Shown piece after piece: positions 1-8,607 of a stretch of DNA of 51,102 nucleotides. Position numbers and translations under genes: made by a program. Under the pieces are notes generated by a model. It was not told the DNA's origin, made no database searches, and worked only from the letters and a program-made list of their open reading frames with translations. The stretch is from an uncultured Candidatus Competibacteraceae bacterium (GTDB taxonomy: Bacteria; Pseudomonadota; Gammaproteobacteria; Competibacterales; Competibacteraceae). The stretch is from contig CAIRMO010000101.1 of the NCBI GenBank assembly GCA_903879705.1, positions 1 to 51,102 of the forward strand, given 5' to 3'. The stretch's first letter is position 1. Every line of letters starts with the position of its first letter.

Positions 1-30
1 TCCGGTGAAGTTAATGAGAGCGGTGATCAT
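1..30 (-). CDS. Start of an unidentified gene downstream of copA (partial)
   Basis: An ATG at 30-28 overlaps the TGA stop of copA (29-27) in an ATGA arrangement. A GGGAG motif lies about 10 bases upstream, inside the end of copA. Only ten codons are visible ([10 protein letters not shown]) before the window ends. The overlap and ribosome binding site suggest a translationally coupled gene in the copA operon. The product cannot be identified from ten residues; the sequence is mildly hydrophobic. Confidence 0.5.
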   Translation of the reverse strand, partial: MITALINFTG

Positions 31-2318
31 GCCAGGTTTCTCCCGTGGGTTTGACTGGCGGGCGAGTGGACAATGGGGGCGGCGGGCGGTTGAAATCCGC
101 GCAACCGGTTAGCGTTGCTGACCACGGTCAACGAGGATAGCGCCATGGCCGCGCCCGCCAGCATCGGGTTCAGCAACAGCCCGGTTGCGGGGTAGAGCGC
201 CCCGGCGGCCAGCGGGATTCCCAGGATGTTGTAAATGAAAGCGCCGAACAGATTCTGCCGAATATTGGACACAGTGGCGCGGGAAATGGCAATGGCATCG
301 GCGATGCCATGCAGCGATCCGCCCACCAGAGTCATCCCGGCGCTCTCAATGGCAATATCCGTGCCGGCCCCGATGGCCAGCCCCACATCAGCCTGGGCCA
401 GCGCCGGCGCATCGTTGATCCCGTCGCCGACCATGCCCACGACCGCGCCTTGCGCCTGCAACTGAGCGATGACATCGGCCTTGGCCGCCGGCAACACTTC
501 AGCAAACACCTCATCAATGCCCACCTGGGCGGCGATAGCGTGGGCGGCGGCAACGTGATCGCCAGTCAGCAATACCATCCGCAATCCCAAATCCCGCAGA
601 CGGCGAATGGCGGCAACCGAATCCGGCTTGAGCGGATCAGCGACCGCCACCAGTCCGGCGACGTGGCCGTGTATGGCGATGAACACTGGAGTTTGCCCGG
701 TGACGGCCAGTCGGTCGGCCTCGGCCTGCAACGGCGTGGTGTCAATGCCGTAACTCTCCAGCAAGCGGCGGTTGCCCGCCAGCGCCGGCAGTCCAGCGAG
801 ATGACCGGTCACCCCTTGACCGGCCACCGCTTCAAACCGTTCCGCAACCGGCACCCCCAGCCCGCGCTGGCAAACGGCATCCAGAATCGCCTGGGCCAGC
901 GGATGCTCGGAATTCGCCTCCAGCCCGGCGACCAACCGGAAAATTTCGTCCTCATCGAAACCGGGCAGGGCGATGACGGCGGTCACGGTCGGTCGGCCAG
1001 TGGTCACGGTGCCGGTTTTGTCCAGCACGATGGTGGTGAGTTGCCCAGCCCGTTGCAGCGCCGCGCCATTGCGGATCAGGATGCCGTGTTCAGCCGCTTT
1101 CCCGACCCCGACCATGATCGAAATCGGCGTCGCCAGCCCCAGGGCGCAGGGACAGGCGATGATCAGCACGGTCAGGGTCGTGACCAGCATATAGCCGACT
1201 TTGGGTTCCGGCCCGAAGTTAAACCAGGCCAGCGCGGTGAGGACGGCAATGATCAGCACCGAGGGAACGAACACCGCGGCAACCTGGTCGGCCAGCCGGC
1301 CAATCGGCGGTTTGCTGTTCTGGGCCTGACGCACCCGGTCGATGATGTGCGCCAGCACGGTATCGGCACCGACCCGGGTGGCGCGGAAAATGAAGCTGCC
1401 GGTCTGGTTCAGTGCGCCGCCGGTCACAGGATCGCCCGGCTGCTTGGTTACGGGCAGCGGTTCGCCGGTGAGCATCGACTCATCGACGGTTGACGAACCG
1501 CTGACCAGTTCACCGTCCACCGGGATTTTTTCGCCGGGCCGCACCCGGATCAGGACTCCGGGAACCAGGGTTGTTATCGGGACATCCCGCTCCTGATCGC
1601 CCTCGACCCGGCGGGCGGTTTGTGGTTGCAGGCCAATCAACCGGCGGATCGCGGCGGAGGTTTTGCCCCGCGCCCGGCTTTCCAGTGCCGAGCCGAGATT
1701 GATCAGGGCGATAATGGTGACTGCGGCCTCAAAGTAGGCGTGTTGCGCCAGACTCGGAACGCTGGCGGGAAACAGCGCGATCAGCATCGAGTAACCCCAG
1801 GCTGCGCCGGTGCCCAATGCGATCAGGGTATCCATATTGGCGTTGTGATGGCGAAATTGCTGCCAGGCACCGGTGAAAAAGCGGCCACCGCTGTACATCA
1901 TCGCCGCCAGGGTGAGCAGTCCTGCCGCGATCCAGAACCATTGCCCGGCTGAGGTCGCCAGCGCCGGCAGCCAGCCGGCCATTCCCGCGATCATCAGCGG
2001 GGCGGCGAGTGCGCCGGCAGCGACGGCGTTGCGAACCAGCCGCTGAAAATGGGCGCGATCCGCGGCTTCGCGCTCGGTTTCAGCCGCGGCTTCATCACGC
2101 AGCTCGGCAGCGTCATAACCCGCCTCCCGGAGCGCGCCGATCAGCGCGGCCAGATCGGCGGAGCCGGTAATCTGGGCGGTGCAGTCCGCGAAATTCACGC
2201 CCGCTTCAACCACGCCAGGCGTTGCGCGCAGGGCAGTTTCCACCGCAGCGACACATCCGGCGCACCGCATACCGGTAATCGTCAAGCGCTGGCCGGACAG
2301 GGTGGGGGTGGCGGTCAT
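27..2318 (-). CDS. copA: Copper-translocating P1B-type ATPase (CopA-like)
   Basis: This is an inner-membrane pump that exports Cu(I) from the cytoplasm at the cost of ATP. At 763 aa it has one N-terminal heavy-metal-associated domain with GMRCAGC (Cys19 and Cys22). The transmembrane block carries the CPC ion-binding motif (Cys389 and Cys391, in ACPCALG). The actuator loop has TGEPLPV, the phosphorylation site is DKTGT (Asp433), the nucleotide domain has SEHPLA, and the hinge has [13 protein letters not shown] plus a CxxC HMA domain is the pattern of Cu+ (P1B-1) ATPases; Ag+ transport is also possible. The start is supported by AGGAG about 10 bases upstream. The gene is first in a leftward unit and overlaps the next gene by 4 bases. 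No copper-responsive regulator is visible nearby. Confidence 0.95.
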   Translation of the reverse strand: MTATPTLSGQRLTITGMRCAGCVAAVETALRATPGVVEAGVNFADCTAQITGSADLAALIGALREAGYDAAELRDEAAAETEREAADRAHFQRLVRNAVAAGALAAPLMIAGMAGWLPALATSAGQWFWIAAGLLTLAAMMYSGGRFFTGAWQQFRHHNANMDTLIALGTGAAWGYSMLIALFPASVPSLAQHAYFEAAVTIIALINLGSALESRARGKTSAAIRRLIGLQPQTARRVEGDQERDVPITTLVPGVLIRVRPGEKIPVDGELVSGSSTVDESMLTGEPLPVTKQPGDPVTGGALNQTGSFIFRATRVGADTVLAHIIDRVRQAQNSKPPIGRLADQVAAVFVPSVLIIAVLTALAWFNFGPEPKVGYMLVTTLTVLIIACPCALGLATPISIMVGVGKAAEHGILIRNGAALQRAGQLTTIVLDKTGTVTTGRPTVTAVIALPGFDEDEIFRLVAGLEANSEHPLAQAILDAVCQRGLGVPVAERFEAVAGQGVTGHLAGLPALAGNRRLLESYGIDTTPLQAEADRLAVTGQTPVFIAIHGHVAGLVAVADPLKPDSVAAIRRLRDLGLRMVLLTGDHVAAAHAIAAQVGIDEVFAEVLPAAKADVIAQLQAQGAVVGMVGDGINDAPALAQADVGLAIGAGTDIAIESAGMTLVGGSLHGIADAIAISRATVSNIRQNLFGAFIYNILGIPLAAGALYPATGLLLNPMLAGAAMALSSLTVVSNANRLRGFQPPAAPIVHSPASQTHGRNLA

Positions 2319-2424
2319 CTACGGGGTTCTCCTGACAAGAAATGTGAGTAGAAATCATACGCGCTACAATCCGGTTAGCGCCAACCCTGACGGTAGTGAG
2401 CTTATAAGCAGCGGATGACGAAAC

Positions 2425-2865
2425 TCACCGAATCCGCACCGCCAGGACATCACAGGGCGCGCCGTGCAACACGGCGTTAGCGGTTGAACCGAGCAACAAC
2501 GCCAAACCGTGACGACCGTGGCTGCCGACCACGATCAAGTCCGCGCCATGTTCTCTGGCAGCCCCGAGAATGCCTTCCTTGGTGGACATGGCATTGACCA
2601 CCCACTTTTCGGCATCCTCCAGCCCCAGACGCCTCGCCAGCTCGCCCAGCGCCCCCCGCGCCTCCTGCAACAGCGCCTCCTCAGGCAGTTCGGCCAGCAC
2701 CGGCAGCAGTTCATAACCGCCACCCAGGCCGATGTTCACCTCCTCGACCACATGAATCAGGCTCAACCGCGCCCCGGATTGCCGGGCAACTGCCTTGGCC
2801 CGTTCGCCCACTTGCAGGGCATCTTCGGAAAAATCAGCAGCAACCAGCACATGTTGATAAGCCAT
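2425..2865 (-). CDS. Universal stress protein, UspA family
   Basis: A small cytoplasmic nucleotide-binding protein of the UspA superfamily, associated with stress resistance. It starts MAYQHVLVAADFS, the usual first beta strand with the Asp that contacts the nucleotide. It ends with the ATP-binding loop GSHGRHG followed by LLGSTANAVL, and the typical APCDVLAVR strand. The length of 146 aa is normal for a single-domain Usp. I chose the ATG at 2865 over a GTG at 2874 because GGGAG sits eight bases upstream of the ATG and because family members start this way. It lies 23 bases downstream of the TPR lipoprotein gene and is probably co-transcribed with it. The precise stress role cannot be read from sequence. 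Confidence 0.93.
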   Translation of the reverse strand: MAYQHVLVAADFSEDALQVGERAKAVARQSGARLSLIHVVEEVNIGLGGGYELLPVLAELPEEALLQEARGALGELARRLGLEDAEKWVVNAMSTKEGILGAAREHGADLIVVGSHGRHGLALLLGSTANAVLHGAPCDVLAVRIR

Positions 2866-2888
2866 GACATTCACTCCCAGGTGATTGG

Positions 2889-3398
2889 CTAAGGCAACGC
2901 CGTTTCCAGTAACGTCCGCAACAGTTCGCGGGTTTCCCGCCGCGCCGCATCGGTCGGCGGCAGACGGGTTTGCGCTTCTCGCAATGCACCGATGCCCAGT
3001 TTGACCTGGATCAGCCCCAGATTATGCAAGGTTCGGGGATCATCGTGGCGGCGCAGCGCTTCCCGATAAGCGCGTTCCGCGGAATCCAGCCGGCCCTGCC
3101 CGGCATACAGATTACCCAACTGGAACCACGCGCCAGCGTCCTTTGGTTTCAGCCGGGTCAGCTGCAAATAATAACCTTCCGCCACATCCCAGCGCCCGGT
3201 TTCATAGGCTTGGCGGGCGCGTTCCTCAATAAAGGCGGGATCAGCCCGTTTGGCGGGGCCAGAATCAGCAGCCGTTAAAACCGGCTGATCAACCCATGAG
3301 CGCCCGGCATTGATCGTCGGCGCGCTGGGCAGACCATTCCGCACTGCGCAACCCTGCAACGCCACGAACCCGGTAACCATCAGCACAATCCGGAACAT
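2889..3398 (-). CDS. TPR-containing lipoprotein
   Basis: A 169-aa protein with a short hydrophobic signal segment ending in a lipobox (ALQGC, Cys17), so it is predicted to be lipid-anchored in the cell envelope. After a variable stretch, about three tetratricopeptide-like helical pairs occupy residues 55-130 (motifs such as GAWFQLGNLYAGQGR and the following SAERAYREAL). TPR repeats mediate protein-protein contacts; no partner can be assigned. It lies 27 bases downstream of ispG, near the position where many gammaproteobacteria have a PilF/PilW-type TPR gene close to ispG, but the protein is shorter and the gene order differs. I therefore do not equate it with PilF. The C-terminal quarter has no recognisable motif. 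Confidence 0.8.
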   Translation of the reverse strand: MFRIVLMVTGFVALQGCAVRNGLPSAPTINAGRSWVDQPVLTAADSGPAKRADPAFIEERARQAYETGRWDVAEGYYLQLTRLKPKDAGAWFQLGNLYAGQGRLDSAERAYREALRRHDDPRTLHNLGLIQVKLGIGALREAQTRLPPTDAARRETRELLRTLLETALP

Positions 3399-3425
3399 CC
3401 GCCGCCTTTAACTTTTAGCCTTGTT

Positions 3426-4652
3426 TCACCCGTAGCGCCGGGCCACATAGTCCGCCACCCGTTGCTGAAACTCGGCGGCGATGTTTTCACCCTTCAAGGT
3501 CACGGTTTTTTCGCCATCCACATACACCGGTGCGACCGGAATCTCGCCAACGCCCGGCAGGCTAATGCCGATGTTGGCCTGTTTGCTCTCGCCTGGGCCA
3601 TTCACCACACAGCCCATCACCGCGACCTTCAACGCTTCCACGCCGGGATAACGGTCGCGCCAGACCGGCATCTGCTCGCGCAAGTAGTCCTGAATCTGCC
3701 GGGCCAGCCGCTGGAAATAGTCGCTACTGGTGCGACCGCAACCGGGACAGGCCGTAACTGCCGGAGTAAAGGAACGCAGCCCTAAAGTTTGCAGGATTTC
3801 CTGGGCGACGATCACTTCCTGAGTGCGGCTACCGCCCGGTTCCGGGGTCAATGAAACCCGGAGGGTGTCGCCGATGCCTTCCTGCAACAGCACCGCCAGC
3901 GCCGCGCTGGACGCAACGATGCCTTTGCTGCCCATCCCGGCTTCGGTCAGGCCCAAGTGCAGCGGATAATCACAGCGTGTCGCCAGCTTGCGATAGACCG
4001 CGATCAAGTCCTGCACCCCGCTCATTTTGACCGACAGGATGATTTTATCGTGGTCCAGCCCGATGTCCTCAGCCCGGCAGGCACTCTCCAGGGCGGATCG
4101 AATCATCGCCTCGTGCATGACTTCAGCGGCGGCTTGCGGGTGCGGCTGGCGAGCGTTGTCGTCCATTAATCGCGCCGCCAGTTCCTGATCGAGACTGCCC
4201 CAGTTCACTCCGATGCGCACCGGTTTGTCATGGCGGCAGGCGATTTCAATAATGGCGGTGAACTGCTCATCCTTTTTCTTGCCGCGCCCGACATTGCCGG
4301 GATTGATCCGGTATTTAGCCAAAGCCTCGGCGCAGGCGGGAGAGTGAGTCAACAGGCGGTGGCCGTTGAAATGGAAATCGCCGATGAGCGGCACGGTAAT
4401 GCCTTGTGCGGCCAAGCGGTCACGAATCAGCGGCACGGCGGCAGCGGCGGCCTCGTTATTCACGGTAATCCGCGCCAGTTCCGAACCGGCCCGCGCCAGT
4501 TCAGCGAGCTGGGCGACTGTGGCTACGACATCGGCGGTATCGGTGTTGGTCATCGACTGCACAACCACTGGGGCAGCACCACCAATGGCGACTGCACCCA
4601 CTCGAACGGCGATGCAGGAACGGCGTGGGAGAGGAGAAGCCATAAGGGACAT
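3426..4652 (-). CDS. ispG: (E)-4-hydroxy-3-methylbut-2-enyl-diphosphate synthase (IspG/GcpE)
   Basis: The penultimate enzyme of the MEP isoprenoid pathway. It reductively converts MEcPP to HMBPP using a [4Fe-4S] cluster. The 408 aa match the two-domain bacterial form. The TIM-barrel part begins near RSCIAVRVG and contains [11 protein letters not shown] and [10 protein letters not shown]. The cluster domain has CPGCGR (Cys302 and Cys305) and [11 protein letters not shown] (Cys348 and the ligand Glu). The start at 4652 lies seven bases after the stop of the upstream GGDEF/EAL gene, and no clear Shine-Dalgarno precedes it, so coupling to that gene is likely. An internal ATG three codons downstream is an alternative start. 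This is an essential housekeeping gene in most proteobacteria. Confidence 0.97.
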   Translation of the reverse strand: MSLMASPLPRRSCIAVRVGAVAIGGAAPVVVQSMTNTDTADVVATVAQLAELARAGSELARITVNNEAAAAAVPLIRDRLAAQGITVPLIGDFHFNGHRLLTHSPACAEALAKYRINPGNVGRGKKKDEQFTAIIEIACRHDKPVRIGVNWGSLDQELAARLMDDNARQPHPQAAAEVMHEAMIRSALESACRAEDIGLDHDKIILSVKMSGVQDLIAVYRKLATRCDYPLHLGLTEAGMGSKGIVASSAALAVLLQEGIGDTLRVSLTPEPGGSRTQEVIVAQEILQTLGLRSFTPAVTACPGCGRTSSDYFQRLARQIQDYLREQMPVWRDRYPGVEALKVAVMGCVVNGPGESKQANIGISLPGVGEIPVAPVYVDGEKTVTLKGENIAAEFQQRVADYVARRYG

Positions 4653-4658
4653 AGACGA

Positions 4659-7600
4659 TTAACCACTCTGAGGAGACTGAGGAGACTGAGAATAGCCAGA
4701 AAACGCCACACCATCGCTCCAGGCGGGATCGGGTCGCCAGGTCGCCGACCACTGGGGCAACTGTTCGGCGGGCATGGGTCGGGCGATGCCGTAACCTTGC
4801 GCCAACTCGCAGCCCAGTTGCAGCAGCAAGGTACCGTGCGGCACCGTCTCCACGCCTTCTGCGATCACCTGACGTTTGAAAGCGGCGGCCAGGCCGATCA
4901 GTCCCTGCAAAATAGCCAGGTCATCCGGGTCGTCAAGCATATTGCGTACAAAACTTTGATCGATCTTGAGCAGCGTGACGTGCAAGCGTTTGAGGTAGGT
5001 GAGCGAGGAATAGCCGGTGCCAAAATCATCCAGTGCAAACGTCACTCCGAATTGGGTGCAGGCTTCGATCACCCGCGAAACTTGCGCAATATCTTCCAAC
5101 GCACTGGTCTCCAGTATTTCCAGCTCAAGGCGATTCGGATTCACCTGCGGATGGGCCGCCAAAATGGCACACAGGCGCTCCACAAAATCGCGCTGCTGCA
5201 ACTGGCGTGCGCCGATGTTGACACTGACCGGCATTTCCAGCCCCGCGGCGCGCCAGCGCTCGATTTGCGTCAGGGCGGTGTCAATCACCCACTCGCCAAT
5301 GGCCACGGCCAGCGCATGATCCTCGATCAGGGGCAAGAACACGGCCGGTAGCAACAGACCTTGTTCGGGGTGCTGCCAGCGGATCAGTGCCTCGGCCCCA
5401 ATCACTTTGCCGGTGCGCATGTTCACCTTGGGCTGGTAATACAGCACGAATTCATGGTGTTCCAGCGCCAGGCGGATGCGTTCCAAGCTTTCATGGTGGC
5501 CGCGCAGGTGGCTGTCTTGCTCAGCATCGAAGATGTAGTGGCGGTTTTTACCGGTTAGTTTGGCCTGGTACATGGCTTGATCGGCCTGACGCAGCAGTTG
5601 ATCGGCATCAATGTCCTGCGACTGTGGATAGAAGGTAACGCCCAGGCTGGCCGAGACCTGAAGAGTGCGGTCTTCAACCAGCACCGGCTGCGCTGCAGCG
5701 GCCAGCAGTCGGGTGAGCATGGGCAGGCTCGCGGACCTATCCTCCAGATCGATCAGCACCGCGACAAACTCGTCGCCGCCCAGCCGGGCCAGGGTGTCCC
5801 CCTCGCGCAAGGCCTGTTTCATGCGCGCGGCCAGGGTGATCAGCACCTGGTCACCCGCGGCATGACCGTGGTGGTCATTGATGGCCTTGAAGCCATCGAG
5901 GTCAAGGTAGACCACCGCCAATTGCTGGCCGCGCCGCTGCTCCTGCGCCATCGCCTGTTGCAGCCGGTCAGCCAGTAGCACCCGGTTGGGCAGATGGGTC
6001 AGCGCATCAAAGTGGGCGATGTACTCCAACTGGTTCTGGTGTTCCTTGATCGCGGTGATATCACTGTTGGTGCCGATCATGCGCAACGGCTTGCCATCGG
6101 CATCGTGCGCTACCACCAGGCCGTGGCCCAGCGTCCATTGCCAGCTACCGTCCTTGCACAACATGCGGAACTCAACCGTGGCGCTGCCCGGCTTGCCCTC
6201 CATATAGGGCTGCAAGGCGGCCATCACCCCGGGCGCGTCGTCGGGATGAATGCGCTTCGTCCATTCGTCTGCGGTGTCGCCGATTTCATCCTCGGCAAAG
6301 CCCAGCATGGCCTTGTAGCGCGGCGAGTAGAAGGCCTCGCCGGTCTGGAGATTCCAGTCCCACAGGCCGACGTCGGTGCCTTCAATAGCAAATTTCCAGC
6401 GTTTTTCGCTGGCGATGAATGCTGCCTCGGCTTGTTTGCGCTCGGTGATGTCACCCGCCACTGCATAGAGCAGTTGATCGGCGACACTGGCGGACCAGGC
6501 GAGCAGTCGGAACTCACCGTTTTTATGGCGGTATCGATTTTCGAAATGAAAAGTGCTTATTCCCTGACCGAGTTTGACCATCCCTGCGAGGGTCGATGTT
6601 TGATCGTCCGGATGAACCAGAGCCAGAAAATTAGTGCCTTCAAGGTCCTCTTTGCCATATCCCAACAAAACCTCCCAGCCATTGTTCACCCGCTGGATCG
6701 TGCCGTCCAGTGTGGCGATCACATGCAGATTTAAGGGTTGCTCAAAGAACTGGTTGAAGGCCACCTGCGCAGCGTGTTTCTCGGTGACATCACTGAATAC
6801 CAGCACCACCCCAACGATGTCCCCCGCAGCATTGCGAATGGGAGAGGCGCTGTCGACGATTTGGTACTTCCGCCCATCACGGGCCAGCAACACGGTGTAG
6901 TTGGCGAAGTTGATCATCTGGCCGTGGGCCATCACCCGTTGCACCGGGTCTGCCACCGGTTCATGTGTCGCTGCATTGACGATGCAAAACACCTCGGCCA
7001 GCGGGTGGCCAGTGGCATCGGCCAGCGTCCACCCACACAGACGCTGCGCGGCTGGATTCATACGGGTGACCCGACCGGCCAGGTCGGTGGCAATGACCGC
7101 ATCGCCGATGGAGTCCAGCGTGATGGCGAGGTTTTGTTCGCTTGCGCGCAACACACCTTCCCGTTGCGTCCAACTCTCCAGAATGCGATTAAAGCCACTG
7201 ATCAGTTGACTGATTTCGTCTTGACTGGTAACGGGCAGTGGCTGCGGAATCCGGTTTGAATTGGCCAGGGCGACCATCGCACTCGCGGTGACCACCAGCG
7301 GTGCAAGCTGGCGCTGCAAAACCCACCAGGTTGATACCCCGGCCAGCAGCGTCAGCAAGAGCGTCATCAGAAGCATTCGCCGCGGCATGACCTTAACCGG
7401 TGCAAACGCTTCCTTGGCGGGTAGCGTGGCGACCAAGAACCAGCCCGCCATCGGAATGCTCTTGGCGGCTGACAACTCCAGCACACCGCGTGAACTGACC
7501 GCCAGGCCAAAGCCTTCATAGCCCTGCATGTAGCGGTCGTGCATGACATTGAGTCCGGGTCCCGGCACCGGCTGCATGATGCGGCTCTGGTCGGAGGCGG

Positions 7601-8249
7601 TGACAAACAGCTTGTGTTGCGGGGCGATCAGCAGATAGCCGCCGGTCTTGCCGTAACGGCCCCGAGCGATTTGGTCGAAAAAATTGGGTTTCGCCAAGTC
7701 GGTTACCCCGGACAGGACACCGATGACCTTTTCCTGTGCATCGCGAATAGGTACCGCCATGACAACAATCGGAGACTTCAACTGCCGACCGATGACGGGC
7801 CGACCGATTGAGGCCCTGCCCTCCAGGGCAGCGGCAATGAAATCCCGGTCCAGGTAATTGACGCCGATCCGTTGCGTCGAGGTCGGAAGAGAGGCTATCG
7901 CCGTGCCATCAGTCCCAGTGACGAAGACGCCAGCGTTAAACAGCAGTTGCAGCAGCGGGCGCTGTTCAAGCCGTGTTTGCAGAGCTGCGGAATCCCCCAG
8001 CATGGCGGGTGTTACTTCTTTGGCGATGGTTTCCAAAGACGCCATGCAGGTACCCATGCGGTCATTGATTTGATCGGCCACAGCCGACACGGTGGAGAAC
8101 TGCTGTTCGCCCAGCTCACTCTGCATCTCCTCGCGCAGCAGCTGGCTGGCGAAAAACGAGAGCGCCCAAAGGCTGACCATGAAAATGGACAGGGTGAACA
8201 GGGTCACACGGGTTTTGAGCGAGCGCCACTGAAAGCGTGTCGAGTTCAT
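4659..8249 (-). CDS. Membrane-bound PAS-GGDEF-EAL cyclic-di-GMP signalling protein
   Basis: Predicted to make and/or degrade c-di-GMP in response to an external signal. Order: TM helix near residues 10-35, a periplasmic Cache-like sensor, a second TM helix (LLMTLLLTLLAG), a HAMP-like segment, three PAS/PAC units (DITERKQAEAAF links two of them), GGDEF, then EAL. GGDEF is intact (about 5766-5780) and is preceded by an RxxD product-inhibition site (REGD, five residues upstream). EAL is also intact: AEALIRW (about 5382-5396), DDFGTGYSSL, KIDQSFV and AEGVET. Both halves could therefore be active. The open frame extends to 8342, but I chose the ATG at 8249 (MNSTRFQWRS) because the upstream 31 residues are low-complexity and translate repeat-bearing intergenic DNA. 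The length from this start is about 1196 aa. ispG follows after six bases. Confidence 0.92.
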   Translation of the reverse strand: MNSTRFQWRSLKTRVTLFTLSIFMVSLWALSFFASQLLREEMQSELGEQQFSTVSAVADQINDRMGTCMASLETIAKEVTPAMLGDSAALQTRLEQRPLLQLLFNAGVFVTGTDGTAIASLPTSTQRIGVNYLDRDFIAAALEGRASIGRPVIGRQLKSPIVVMAVPIRDAQEKVIGVLSGVTDLAKPNFFDQIARGRYGKTGGYLLIAPQHKLFVTASDQSRIMQPVPGPGLNVMHDRYMQGYEGFGLAVSSRGVLELSAAKSIPMAGWFLVATLPAKEAFAPVKVMPRRMLLMTLLLTLLAGVSTWWVLQRQLAPLVVTASAMVALANSNRIPQPLPVTSQDEISQLISGFNRILESWTQREGVLRASEQNLAITLDSIGDAVIATDLAGRVTRMNPAAQRLCGWTLADATGHPLAEVFCIVNAATHEPVADPVQRVMAHGQMINFANYTVLLARDGRKYQIVDSASPIRNAAGDIVGVVLVFSDVTEKHAAQVAFNQFFEQPLNLHVIATLDGTIQRVNNGWEVLLGYGKEDLEGTNFLALVHPDDQTSTLAGMVKLGQGISTFHFENRYRHKNGEFRLLAWSASVADQLLYAVAGDITERKQAEAAFIASEKRWKFAIEGTDVGLWDWNLQTGEAFYSPRYKAMLGFAEDEIGDTADEWTKRIHPDDAPGVMAALQPYMEGKPGSATVEFRMLCKDGSWQWTLGHGLVVAHDADGKPLRMIGTNSDITAIKEHQNQLEYIAHFDALTHLPNRVLLADRLQQAMAQEQRRGQQLAVVYLDLDGFKAINDHHGHAAGDQVLITLAARMKQALREGDTLARLGGDEFVAVLIDLEDRSASLPMLTRLLAAAAQPVLVEDRTLQVSASLGVTFYPQSQDIDADQLLRQADQAMYQAKLTGKNRHYIFDAEQDSHLRGHHESLERIRLALEHHEFVLYYQPKVNMRTGKVIGAEALIRWQHPEQGLLLPAVFLPLIEDHALAVAIGEWVIDTALTQIERWRAAGLEMPVSVNIGARQLQQRDFVERLCAILAAHPQVNPNRLELEILETSALEDIAQVSRVIEACTQFGVTFALDDFGTGYSSLTYLKRLHVTLLKIDQSFVRNMLDDPDDLAILQGLIGLAAAFKRQVIAEGVETVPHGTLLLQLGCELAQGYGIARPMPAEQLPQWSATWRPDPAWSDGVAFSGYSQSPQSPQSG

Positions 8250-8305
8250 CTGTTTTGCGCGAAACTCCGTTCTGTAGTGGGGGGAGGGATAGTGCCATCC
8301 GGTTG

Positions 8306-8478
8306 GAGTTGTGGAATTTCCCCTCGCTGAGGAGCGAACCACCCGGCCCCTGCCGGGGCCACCCCTCCTTACTCAAGGAGGGGAAAAAGCGATGTACCGT
8401 GCTGATTTTATCCCCTCCTTGGATAAGGAGGGGTGGCGCGAAGCGCCGGGGTGGTTCGAAGCGACAATTCCACAACTC
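8306..8478. repeat. Inverted pair of ~50-bp palindromic repeats filling an intergenic gap
   Basis: The 358-base gap 8250-8607 has no gene. It holds two copies of a ~50-bp element in opposite orientation: 8335-8384 (degenerate) and 8411-8460. The element reads TCGAACCACCCCGGCGC, then a short variable part, then GCGCCACCCCTCCTTA and CCAAGGAGGGG, so each copy is itself made of two small hairpins. The pair is enclosed by perfect 13-bp arms, GAGTTGTGGAATT at 8306-8318 and its complement at 8466-8478. The whole could fold into one long cruciform/hairpin between the RND permease gene and the GGDEF/EAL gene. The same element recurs in frame inside the PKS genes (16163, 19320 and 35465). I see nothing else in the gap. 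Confidence 0.85.
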
Positions 8479-8607
8479 AGGTCGGATTCCTATAGCGCGG
8501 AACGCGAAGCGTCCCCCAGTTCTCGCTCCGGTGCGAGCTATCGCTGTTGAATAAGGCGCCGGTCTTTCCCGACGGTCAGCCCGCCCATAAGGCCTGCCAA
8601 CCCTGCT

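Noticed and set aside
309-1493. Long plus-strand open frame opposite copA (394 codons), and similar long antisense frames opposite ispG, the RND permease and the PKS genes
   Set aside because: They lie entirely inside well-supported genes on the other strand, give low-complexity Gly/Gln/Arg/His-rich translations and have no family motifs. They are expected by-products of high GC content.
2365-2377. The 13-base string GCTACAATCCGGT also found at 50520-50532
   Set aside because: Only two copies, short, and compatible with chance plus a shared -10-like TACAAT. No convincing -35 accompanies either copy.
2319-2424. A CueR-like copper-responsive promoter (19-bp spacer between TTGGCG and TATGAT) upstream of copA on the minus strand
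   Set aside because: The spacing is suggestive, but the dyad expected of MerR-family sites (ACCTTCC/GGAAGGT-like) is absent and no MerR-type gene is nearby.
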